Positions 1-12,300 of a stretch of 64,000 nucleotides of DNA are shown in pieces; position 1 is the first letter of the stretch; each line of letters opens with the position of its first letter. The translations under genes were made by a program, and so were the position numbers. The notes under the pieces were generated by a model. It was given only the letters and a program-made list of their open reading frames with translations, ran no database searches and was not told where the DNA came from. Source of the DNA: Spisula solida (lineage: Eukaryota > Mollusca > Bivalvia > Venerida > Mactridae); assembly GCA_947247005.1 (NCBI GenBank), contig OX365956.1, forward strand, positions 11,614,089 through 11,678,088, read 5' to 3'.

Positions 1-3000
1 TCAGACTTCACATTTAGAGTTTCAGTGAGAGATTTAGTATCATTTGGAATAGTTAAATCTTGACTAGGTTCACTGTTATCATAGTTATCTACATCACTAT
101 CTGCTGGTGTATTGCTTGTTACTGGTCCACATTTGGCAGGAGTAGGCTTTTCTTTCACAGTTTCTGCTCTTTGTCTCAATATTTTGTCAACAAGTGCACT
201 TTTTCTCACTGGTAAAACACCGGAGCAGGCAGTAGTCTTAGATTTTTTACCCAAAGTACCTTTTCTTTTCTTAGTAATACAAGTCCCCAATTGAGCAGAT
301 GAACTGCTACTACTTTGTTTACCTATAGAAGTTCGGCTTCTTGTACTGACTAGAATATCATCAGCTTCAGATTTAACTGTCCTGTCACTTTCTTTCATTA
401 TATTCCGTTCTATTTTCACATTGATGTTACCAATCCTGTTCATTGATTGATGTTTACAGTGTTTCACAGCTGGAGATCTCAAAGGACTTATCATACCTGG
501 TAAGGGAGACATTTTTAAATGTTCAACTTTTATATGAACAGCTTCCGGAGTTCCTGGAATAGTCCTGATAGAACTGTCACTGCTTGTTGTAACACTATCA
601 TTTCTTGTAGCACAAGATGAAGCACTTTTGTTACATGAACTGGTGGATTTTTTCAGTAAAGCTTTACCTTTTGATTGATTCACCAGACTACCCTCTCTGC
701 TACTGCTGTTTGATTTATTCATCAGACAGCCCTCTCTGCTACTGCTGTTTGATTGATTCACTGGACAGCTCTGTCTACTACTGCTGTTCAATGAAGTATC
801 ACACACACTTTGATTGTTATCATTCAAAGATTTTTCAACTTTACAAAGCATAGTTTTATTTTCAAATTCAGCATCGTCATCAACACCAGTTTCACATGGT
901 TCATCATCATGATCACTTTCAAGTTCTCTAACAGGTGAAGGGGGTAATGGAGATACAGGATTTAGAAATTCAAACCTTGATAGAAATATGTCTGACAGAG
1001 GAGAGTCTCTACCTAACATACTGAAACTTGCTGTAGATGATCTCGATGATTCATCATCATTACCAAATTCTTCAACAACACTTTCCAAATGAAAACTATT
1101 TTCAGAATTTTCTTCTTTCAATTTTACGTGTGACTGGTTGTCACTTGTTTTAGAATTATACCCAGAACATCCAGGTTTATTGTAAGAAGCAAACATTTCA
1201 GAATGAGTAGATTGGATGTCTGATATTATAGTATCATCTAATACAGAGTGAGTATTGGCATCATTGGTATCACATTTCAGTAAGAAGGAGTGTGGTGTAT
1301 TGTCTTGTTTATCACATGGAGCTTCATACTCACTCTCCATTATATCCTCAACACCAAATATAAGATTATCACCACCCTTATCCTCAACTTTATCATCACA
1401 TTTATCTATAGTTAAATCAGTGGAACTATTAGAATGTTCGTCCACCTGTTCTATGATTGTATCACAGGATCCTGTTTCCAGCATACACAGTCGTGCTGGC
1501 GAGCTTCTCATAGAGACTCCACTCTCAGTACTAGATGCTCGCTCCAGTGATACTGAGTTAACACTAAATCCAGTACTCATTTGTCTTGATGGTACAACTT
1601 TATCACTTCCATCATTAACATCAGTATCAGGTACATGTAAGGTATTAGATACTTCTAGTGTCTTCCTTGATGCAGCACTATCAGTGTGAGTCAGTACAGA
1701 ATCAGTTACTTCCATGTCATTATCACATACTGTACCAGGTTTATCAGATACACTGGTTTCTGTTTCATTTCTACTACCAGGGTTTATATCACACTTCATT
1801 GAAGCAACATGTTCATTTATACCGGGGTCAGTTGATTCTACTATAGTATTTAACACATTTTTAAAAATACTGTTTTCATTTGTGGTTAATTTGAACTTAG
1901 AGTCTAAGCTTTCAGCAGGACTAGTGTAAGTGTTATTATTATTATTGTTTCGTCCATACACCTCGGAATCACGATCGATGTATTTACAATTTTTCCTCAT
2001 TTTTCTTCGTAACTTCTTCCTATCTTTAGAACTAAGTGCTGGTCTTTCTATATCTTGGTTGTCAGTTTGTTCTCTAGAAATTACTTCATAGTCATGAGCG
2101 GAATGTAAATTCTCTATTTCATTGGATAAAGTTCCTTCAGATGAACGTTGGAATGGAATGAATTTATGAGCTCCAAACTTAGATTTGCTTTTATCAGTAA
2201 TATTGTCTTTACAACCCTCTGTCTTTCCCCTCATTGCCTGCAGGTCATCAAACAAATGGGAAGGCCCAACTTTATGTGAAACAGCTTTTTGTCGCAAGAG
2301 ACAAGAACGATTAGGCAATGGTTTAGGAATAACTGTCTTTGTTTGAACCTCTCTCCATACTTCTACTTCATTGCTTTCCAAACATTCTGATGTTTCCACT
2401 TCCATGTCAACATCTCTGTTCTCTTTCTCCTTCATATCGTTGTTTACAGTATTAGAAATATTGTTACCATTATCACTGTCTAATGACTCATTCACTTTTA
2501 CACTTTCTGGTGAATTAATACTGGAAGTATCAACATTTTCATTCTTTAGCACACTTTCAGGATTATTACTTTGATCAGCATCTTTAACAACAGAACTATT
2601 GTCAGGTTTAAATATTATATCAGGAACACATTCATTGACAGCTTCAGAACAACTTGTATTATTTCCAGCTTGGTCAGTATTATCAGTGTTTGTCAGATTG
2701 TCAGAGATGTCATTGTTGCAGGCTTGGTCAGTATTATTAGCGTGTGTCAGATTGTCAGAGATGTTATTGGTAGCAGTACTGATTTTATCCACGTTGCTAT
2801 CAGACTCCACCTCACTAGTTTCACTGTCTCGCTTACTCTGTATTCTAGCACTCCGTCTTATAGCAGGTGAACGGGTCAAAGTCTGTACTGAATCTCTAGC
2901 ACAATTGTTTCCTTCAATCTTTTTTATTGGACTAAAAACTTTCTTAACAGATTTTGGAGAAATGATCTCGATGGCACCAGCTATTCTCTCCTTCACAGAT

Positions 3001-3368
3001 TTTCTACAACTACCCGAGCCACCTGCCTCACTTTCTGAAACAGCCAATGTTTTACCCTCATGATTGACCTGCTCCAATAATGGTTTATTTCTGTCTTTGT
3101 TTATGTCCTGTTGTTCATTGTCTAATGATTTAACTTGACTATTTTCTTGTTCCACTAATACATCCTGACTTTCTGGTACATGTGACCCTGTCCTGTCATC
3201 TGGTTGATTATCCAAGGCTTCAGAGACGTCTTCATGTGGTTCTTGCAGTTCCTTCTCCCTATCACAGACGTCTCCAGTATTATTACTGACTGGTTTCTCT
3301 ATATCCATCCTACATGTATCATCTACTTCATCATTGTTTATATGTTCTATTTTGTCAATGTGTGCTAC
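1..3368 (-). CDS. ICE1: ICE1-like giant disordered exon (5' part of exon; runs off window)
   Basis: Acceptor TATTTTAG precedes the first codon at 3368 (phase 0). I read codons through 3368-2430 and checked the remainder down to 505 and to base 1 for minus-strand stops in this frame; apart from 2430-2101, which I did not read codon by codon, none occur, giving about 1,120 open codons. Composition is Ser/Asn/Asp/Glu/Lys rich with no globular pattern. Recognisable patches are SPIKKIE (near 2,930), RSPAIRRSARI-like basic text (near 2,860), an Asn run from (ATT)n at about 1,930-1,947, NPVSPLPPSPVREL (near 950) and SPLPGMISPLRSPAVK (near 490). A single giant exon after a coiled-coil N-terminus matches vertebrate ICE1. 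The conserved C-terminal part would lie left of the window. Confidence 0.75.
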
Positions 3369-6300
3369 CTAAAATATACATATTAATATTGAGTATTGCC
3401 AGAGAAAATATCACACATAACATACAGTACTGTAGAATCGTAATGTTCCTATAAATTAAGAATTAATAATACAGTTCAACCACTCAGTGAATAGCTCAAT
3501 TTTGAATGCTTTTCAGTGTTTCCCTATGAGCTAGAGATGAACTGCTTGGACACTATATATACAGTCATAATATGTTTAACTTTACACTGTGTCCTAATTT
3601 TTAAATGAAAAAAGTTGAGTAAAATCTTAAAATAAACGCAAATACCTGATTTTCCTCATTTCCAACTTGCTCGTAGTCTTCATTGTGATGTAGAAACTGT
3701 TCCAAGTCATCTGCTATATCAGACACCTCACCATCCACATCAAGCTATAAACAATAACCCTCAATTAACTTGGTGTCGAATCAATATGTTGTTAATATGT
3801 ATCTCATAAATCTGTGTATATTGGGTATCATTACTAATGAGGATAATGTTTCAGAATCAGGCTAGAGGATATTTTTGTACAACTGGCATCTGTCTAGCTC
3901 AAATTGCTACAAAAGTCACATTTCTTCATATCTTTTAATTAGGAAATAGATCGCAGTTTTGCGTGATATACATATTATACAATGTACCGGTGAATAGATC
4001 ACTGTTTAGAGTTCATATGCGTAGGAATTAATCACAAAGGCCGTAGACAACGAACACCGGTATATCACACAAAACTATGATCTATTTGCATTCTTACATG
4101 TGTAATAAATAAACCGAAAGGCTTGTCACGAAATAAACAAGACGTAAAGTTCATTGATAAAAATCGCGAATTATACGCAGGAGATAAATTAAACAGCTGA
4201 AATTTTACCATGATATACCATTTATTTTATCACGCTACAGCTCTAAACGTATACATGGAGCAAAATACAGTGTTAGAATAATTGATTTTAACAGTAATGT
4301 GATGGTAGATCGGACAAATCATCAACTAGACCAATGCATAATATATAGTAGATGAGAACAAGGGTCAGGTACCTGATTAACGAAACATGCTGGTGACGGT
4401 GGTAGAGGTGATATACATTGTGTTATAGGACTGAATGTCCACGCTACACTACTCTCATCATCATCTGAGTCATCTATACTGCTATCATCATCAAAATCAA
4501 GCTTCTTCTCTGCCGAAGTCGACGGAACATCTACAGTAAGATAAGTATGATACAGATTAACCTCCGCCGGAGTAGACGGAACATCTACAGTAAGATAAGT
4601 ATGATATAGATTAACCTCCGCCGGAGTAGACGGAACATCTACAGTAAGATAAGTATAATATAGATTAACCTCCGCCGGAGTAGATGGAACATCTACAGTA
4701 AGATAAGTATAATATAGATTAACCTCCGCCGGAGTAGATGGAACATCTACAGTAAAATAAGTATAATATAGATTAACCTCCGCCGGAGTAGACGGAACAT
4801 CTACAGTAAAATAAGTATGATATAGATTAACCTCCGCCGGAGTAGATGGAACATCTACAGTACGATAAGTATAATATAGATTAACCTCCGCCGGAGTAGA
4901 TGGAACATCTACAGTAAGATAAGTATAATATAGATTATCCTCAGTCGGAGTAGATGGAACATCTACAGTAAGATAAGTATAATATAGATTAACCTCCGCC
5001 GGAGTAGATGGAACATCTACAGTAAGATAAGTATAATATAGATTATCCTCAGTCGGAGTAGACAGAACATCTACAGTAAGATAAGTATAATATAGATTAA
5101 CCTCCGCCGGAGTAGACGGAACATCTACAGTAAGATAAGTATAATATAGATTAACCTCCGCCGGAGTAGACAGAACATCTACAGTAAGATAATTATCATA
5201 TAGATTAACCTCCGCCGGAGTAGACAGAACATCTACAGTAAGATAAGTATAATATAGATTAACCTCCACCGGAGTAGATGGAACATCTACAGTAAGATAA
5301 GTATAATATAGATTATCCTCAGTCGGAGTAGACAGAACATCTACAGTAAGATAAGTATAATATAGATTAACCTCCGCCGGAGTAGACGGAACATCTACAG
5401 TAAGATAAGTATAATATAGATTAACCTCCGCCGGAGTAGATGGAACATCTACAGTAAGATAAGTATAATATAGATTAACCTCCGCCGGAGTAGACGGAAC
5501 ATCTACAGTAAGATAAGTATAATATAGATTAACCTCCGCCGGAGTAGATGGAACATCTACAGTAAGATAAGTATAATATAGATTAACCTCCGCCGGAGTA
5601 GATGGAACATCTACAGTAAAATAAGTATGATATAGATTATCCTCAGTCGGAGTAGACAGAACATCTACAGTAAGATAAGTATAATATAGATTAACCTCCG
5701 CGGGAGTCAATGGAACATCTACAGTAAGATAAGTATGATGTAGATTGACCTCTGCCGGAGTAGACGGAACATCTACAGTAAGATAAGTATGATATAGATT
5801 AACCTCCGCCGAGTAGACGGAACATCTACAGTAAAATAAGTATGATATAGATTAACCTCCGCCGGAGTAGAGACGGAACATCTACAGTAAGATAAGTATA
5901 ATATAGATTAACCTCCGCCGGAGTAGACGGAACATCTACAGTAAGATAATTATCATATAGATTATCCTTCAACCGCATTGAACATAATATTATTAACATA
6001 ACAATTACAATTATACCTCAAATAAAGACTAACAATAAACAAGCATATAATTAAATAAGACACAATTGAATTTAATGCGCCGATTCACAAAAAGTGATTG
6101 ATCATTCTTGGTGCAGAAGTGGGTATCAAATTAGGCATTTGCCTAACAGCCTATGTTACACTCAATCTTGGTTCAATGGCTGCTAAACAAGAGCCTCGCC
6201 TTCGAGTGCTGGAAGCACGACTTTCTAGGACTTGCTGCTCATCTGTGAGTGAAAAAAGAGTAACAAGGGCAGATAACTCATAAATATAGGTCACAGGGTA

Positions 6301-9300
6301 ATAACCAGTCTTGTCAGTATGGACTTCACTTGTGATGGTGAATAACCATGTCGAGTTTCAAGAGGATACCTTTATTAGTTTTTGAGAAATTGACATTTTT
6401 GTGTAAAAATTCTAAGTCAGAAAAGGTGAATAACTCTTATAAAATGCTGGATAGATTTGTTGCCCCTTCTCAGGAGATTCAGGTCATCACATTTTACAAG
6501 TGTCTTAGTATTAAAGATCAAATACAACTTAATATTCAGGAGTTTCAGATCAACTATTCATAGAGTTTTAGAATTGATTTTGATTGAAGCACAAACTAGC
6601 TGACTTCCTACACCCACATGAACTGTAATTTTGGTATGTGTCAACATTGTTAGTTTATAGGCAATGGTTTATGTGCATATGGTAGTTGACACACTTACCT
6701 CCCCTGGATGTTCCAGATACCAACAGTAGTTTCCTGTTAATGACCGGCGATTTGGTAGGACTGTTGAATCTGACTGGAGATTTGGTAGGACTAGTGTATT
6801 TAGCAATCCTGGGACTATGAAATGGGGACTTCATTGGACTGGCCCTTCTCCGCATCCTTGGACTTGAGGCTACAATGAGAGCACAAATGAACATAACTAA
6901 TGCTACATAGAAATATCTCATTAGTGACAAATATAGCCTAACATGTCTTAAGCAGCCATTGCAGGAATATATGAAATATATCACTCATGGTTTAACTCTT
7001 TATTTATCAACGTTTTGGCCTGAGCCTTTTTCAAAATACACAAACCAACAAAATTTGTGTGTTTTGAAAAAGGCTCAGGCTGAATTGTTGATAAATAAAG
7101 AGTTAAACCATGAGTGGTTCTTGTTAATTATTCCCTATTGAATGAAATCAGAGTTGAAATATATCAGTTAAAAATATTTGGTTGGGATGTTGACCGAACC
7201 GGTTTTCCAGGCATTTACTATCAACCAGTACTAACCTCCGCTTCCACAAGCAACTGTCAACTTCTCCACATGTGGAGTACATGGAAATACCATCCCACAT
7301 GTGGACTACATAGAAATACCATCCCACATGTGGAGTACATGGAAATACCATCCCACATGTGGACTACATAGAAATACCATCCCACATGTGGAGTACATGG
7401 AAATACCATCCCACATGTGGACTACATAGAAATACCATCCCACATGTGGAGTACAACGAATACCATCTCTCAACTGGTAATCAGTAGTCAGATCCAGATA
7501 GTCAGGATAACAATCTACTGGCTGAACAAGTTCCTCTGTAGCAAACATGGCAAGTTCCTTCGTATCAAACATGACAAGCTCCTTATAATAATTCTAATGA
7601 AAATAGCGAAACACTTACACAAAGCCATGTGTTATTAAAGATAGGTCATATTAGACTTTTGGTGCAAAATGTTTCTAAGATTTCACACACTGACGAGGAT
7701 TTACCTTTTTCTTTTAGAGATTTGTTGAGATTATCAATATTTTTGTTTGCCAACAGCAACCTTTTTTGTAGCCTTTCTTCAATATTCTTTAAACTAGAGT
7801 TCTCTTTCTTTAAACTGTTGTTTTCTTTCTTTAAAATCACAATTTCACCTGAAAGAAAACATGAAATCAGTTAAAGTACAGCTTTATAAAATGGGGATAG
7901 GAGATAGATAAGAGTTGCTGGTTGAACTTCCGTACCTGAGCGTGAGGTTTTCCTATCCTAAATGAACTGGTGATTGATCTATTATTTTCTACGACTTACA
8001 TGCTTCTACGTTACGTTGATCAAGATGTTTATTATGATGTCACAATAGAGTACGGAGTTTGATTCCCTTACTAAGCAAATCAAGTGACTGGACAGATGGA
8101 ATAATAGGTTAGTGACGTGGACAGAGTAAGAGTTTATCCAGCTCGCCTTCGGCTCACCCCATAAATTCCTCCACCTGCCAGATAAACATACTTATCCGCA
8201 TCAATATAGTCCAGTCAGGATAAAAATCCAGTGACACAGTGGTCGAGTCCATTATTATGGTGTAAAACCAAGTATAAAGGCTTATACTGTGCAAACAACT
8301 ATAATTTCAATACTAAACTTCGCTCTACCTGTTTAGACAATGGTTGTGATTTTTTGCATACACATAAACTGCAACATCACTGTCACAATATCCTAACTGG
8401 ACTATAAACTATTATTCTCTAAATAAACTACAAAATAAGCAATCTGACACAGGGTACATTGAATAAGTCTGTTTACAATGTATTTAGTATATTTAAAATT
8501 ATAGCAGACTTCCATGAGCTTCCTGAACAACCCTCTTATTTACATACTGGTTGTTTAAAACAGGTCCTTGTTTACTATGCAGGTTGAAACATTGATATGC
8601 ATGTGCAGCGGATGTACTATCTCATTCAACAAACCGTATTATTGCTAATGAACGAAATGAAATAAAGGTAATTATCAGAATGATTTTTTCACATTTGCAC
8701 ACAAGAAATGAAACAACCCTTGAATATTTATACAACATTTGAAAACATGTATTGTATAGACAGTGATTTTAAATATATACGGAAAACAGATTGGAAAATA
8801 TACTGAAATATTCAGAATGGTTCACTATTCTGTTAATAAATTGCTTTGAATTTTTAATAGCAGTGTAAGTTCTAGTACAGTGGTTACTATGTATTGATGT
8901 GTAGTCAATTGTGGGATATTGGTGATGTTAGAATTGAAATTATGAATATGTACCTGCATTTTAAACATTATATGACCTGTTCTCTTAACGTATATACTCA
9001 TCCATAAGTCCGGTAAAATCAAGTTAAACAAATTCCAATAAGTCAACCAAACTTTGTCTAATGTAAAAGAATCTTTGTTAAGAAGTACAACTTATTACTT
9101 ATTATGTCAATATCAAAGCAATGGGTCATGGTGAATAAGTGACTTTTTGAAATTTTCTGGACACCTTTTACCCGACTTACGGGCGAAGATATACGGTAAT
9201 GTAGTGAACTGTCAGAATACAACAGTTTTACTTAGTGAATTAAATCAATTATTAGCCATTTCTGTACCATAACACCAAGTGCACATGTGTACAATTTTAA

Positions 9301-12300
9301 AATTTGTGAGTAATAATTAAAGAAGATATGGATACCCACTTCATGTCAAGTAGAGTGTACCCTAACGTATTATGTACCATATTATGTCAATAAGATTTTA
9401 TCATGGGTTTAAATATGGAAAGTTTATGAATTGACAAAAAACATAAGACAGACGATTTGAAATAAAATCCTTGGCTTATTATATAGACATACATAATTGT
9501 AACCGGAGTACAGTGTAATCTAGGACATAGAGATAGGACAGACTTTGATAGTTATACTTTGTACATTTAATAGCGCACACTACCCAGTATTTTATACCTA
9601 TATATACATGAAGCAGTAGGATGCTCTATCATGTACAACAGACGAGGGTCATTCAATATATAATGCCAACTATCAATTATCTCTAAAACCTGATAAGATA
9701 ATTAATATTTAAGTTATTCTCGTTTTGTTCGGAAAATTTATAAAGGACCTTTAAGTTGAATACGTCATCAGTGCCCGCATTCCTTGGACGTCACTTACTA
9801 CAAAATGGACGCAAAATGTCACAAGACCAACCTAGCTTACATAACAATCCGGCGCCTTCATAACAAAAGTTCCACGATTTATTATTGCCTTACCAGAGGT
9901 TTGTGTTAAAATGCCCTCAGATATTCCAAAGTGGCGAGAATATCAAATGAAAATATGATCAGCAGAATCGCGATCAAGGGATACCAGTGTTCAGTGCAGG
10001 ATATCTATGCAACGGCACAATTACTAAACAGCCAAAAATGAGCGAATTTTAAAAGCAGACAAAATTTCACATGCGAAGAGAAAGTCTTAGAAAAGAAGTT
10101 TTGGCTTGGTCCACATGATTTTGCCGAACAGGTTAAACATGTGCAAGGATTGCGCTCGGTGGGTGCCCAATCTTTTGACGTCAGAACAGACAGAAAGTAA
10201 TGTCATACACGTTACAGGCTTGCTTTAGTGCTTTATTGTAAAATGACAAAACATTCTATTCATACTTTTAGCTATATATGAGATGTAGATACGTTCATAC
10301 CAGTCAGAAACGAGAGGACAGTTACCTCGGGGTTTGACTTCCTGATTTAAATTGGAATAAATAGGCCGAGGCCATGCAGTTTGGAGAGTATGTGCGCAGT
10401 TACCCAGCAACGCAAATAGAAGATCTGTTGCAATGATGGAAGCCGGCGATTGATCACATAGAAGGTAACTTTGAAAGATTATGTCTATGTTTGAACAATT
10501 AATATTGTATGTAAGAATTTATGTTTTAGTTCGCATTATATATTGAATGACCCTCGTACAACTCATTAAAATCAATAGCCATTTCTATATTTATTTCATG
10601 TTATAAATTGCTATACTGGTATTATGTAAAATTTGCGAACTTTAAAACTGTACATTTTTAAAGGTACTCAGTATACTGAATATTTATAGATAGGCTAGGA
10701 TAACAATTTACATATCAACAGATACCCAGTCATGTATATGGAGCATCACAATAAATACAGGGACTAAAACACCACATTAATACAGGTAATTCATTTATTC
10801 CCATTATTCTTCATCATTATTGTTAATAAAACGCTATTACAATAATTAAATGGTTGACACAATAATAATGACTGTACATAGTATTGTCAAATAGCATGAT
10901 TTTTTTCTCTTAAATCTAGTCCGAGCTTTAGAGCAATAATTTTTTTTTCGCTTCAAATCAGGTGCAAACTTTACAGCAATAATGCACTAGCATGGTTTTC
11001 CTGAGATTTGGACTCGTCACTAATAATGCAATCAAGTGTGGTCAATACATTTTTTCACAATAAGTACTTGATTGGCTTTGGAAGAGGTAAAAATTAAATT
11101 TAAGATGCAAAACATTGAACCCGTCCAATATTAGAAATACTGATTGCAACAGTATGGAAGTGACTTTAGTAAGCCCATATTATGGCAAACATGAGTTTTT
11201 ACAGGACAGAAATGACATTGTTATGAGAAATCAATTTTAACAGTATGGAAGTGACTTGGTTAAGCAGGATCTTAAATCTTAACAGTATGGAAGTGTCTAG
11301 ATCATGGGGATCTTAAATCTTAACAGTATGGAAGTGACTTGATCATGGGGATCTTGAATCTTAACAGTATGGAAATGTCTTGATCATGGGGATCTTAAAT
11401 CTTAACAGTATGGAAGTGACTTGATCATGGGGATCTTGAATCTTAACAGTATGGAAGTGACTTGATCATGGGGATCTTGAATCTTAACAGTATGGAAGTG
11501 ACTTGATCACGGGGATCTTGAATCTTAACAGTATGGAAGTGACTTGATCATGGGGATCTTGAATCTTAAAAGTATGGAAGTGACTTGATCATGGGGATCT
11601 TGAATCTTAACAGTATGGAAGAGTCTTGATCATGGAGTTTTCTTACATCTTAACAGTATGGAAGTGTCTTGATCATGGAGTTCTTAAATCTTTACAGTAT
11701 GGAAGTGACTTGATCTTGAATCTTAACAGTATGGAAGTAACTTGATCATGGAATTTTCTTAAATCTTAACAGTATGGAAGTGACTTGATCATGGGGATCT
11801 TGAATCTTAACAGTATGGAAGTGTCTTGATCATGGAGTTCTTAAATCTTAACAGTATGGAAGTGTCTTGATCATAGGGATCTTGAATCTTAACAGTATGG
11901 AAGTGACTTGATCATGGGGATCTTGAATCTTAACAGTATGGAAGTGTCTAGATCATGGAGTTCTTAAATCTTAACAGTATGGAAGTGACTTGGTCATGGG
12001 GATCTTGAATCTTAACAGTATGGAAGTGACTTGATCATGGGGATCTTGAATCTTCACAGTATGGAAGTGACTTGATCATGGGGATCTTGAATCTTAACAG
12101 TATGGAAGTGTCTTGGTAAAGCAGGATCTTAACAGTATGGAAATGTCTTGATCACGGAGTTCTTAAATCTTAACAGTATGGTAGTGACTTGAATATGGGG
12201 ATCTTGAATCTTAACAGTATGGAAGTGACTTGATCATTGGGATCTTGAATCTTCACAGTATGGAAGTGTCTTGATCATGGAGTTCTTAAATCTTAACAGT

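Noticed and set aside
1255..3063. Plus-strand frames (144, 154, 99 codons) as genes
   Set aside because: They are shadows of the long open minus-strand ICE1-like exon, which has matching splice sites.
4322..5710. 462-codon minus frame as a stand-alone repeat protein gene
   Set aside because: Its apparent first codon is TTG, not ATG, and its end runs through a clear donor site at 4372. The non-repeat part belongs to an ICE1-like exon, so it is treated as exon plus array.
7148..7572. Minus frames of 67 and 88 codons through the 29-bp array as one exon
   Set aside because: The lower-end donor at about 7230 gives the wrong phase for the next exon and leads to a stop, so the exon was ended at 7464.
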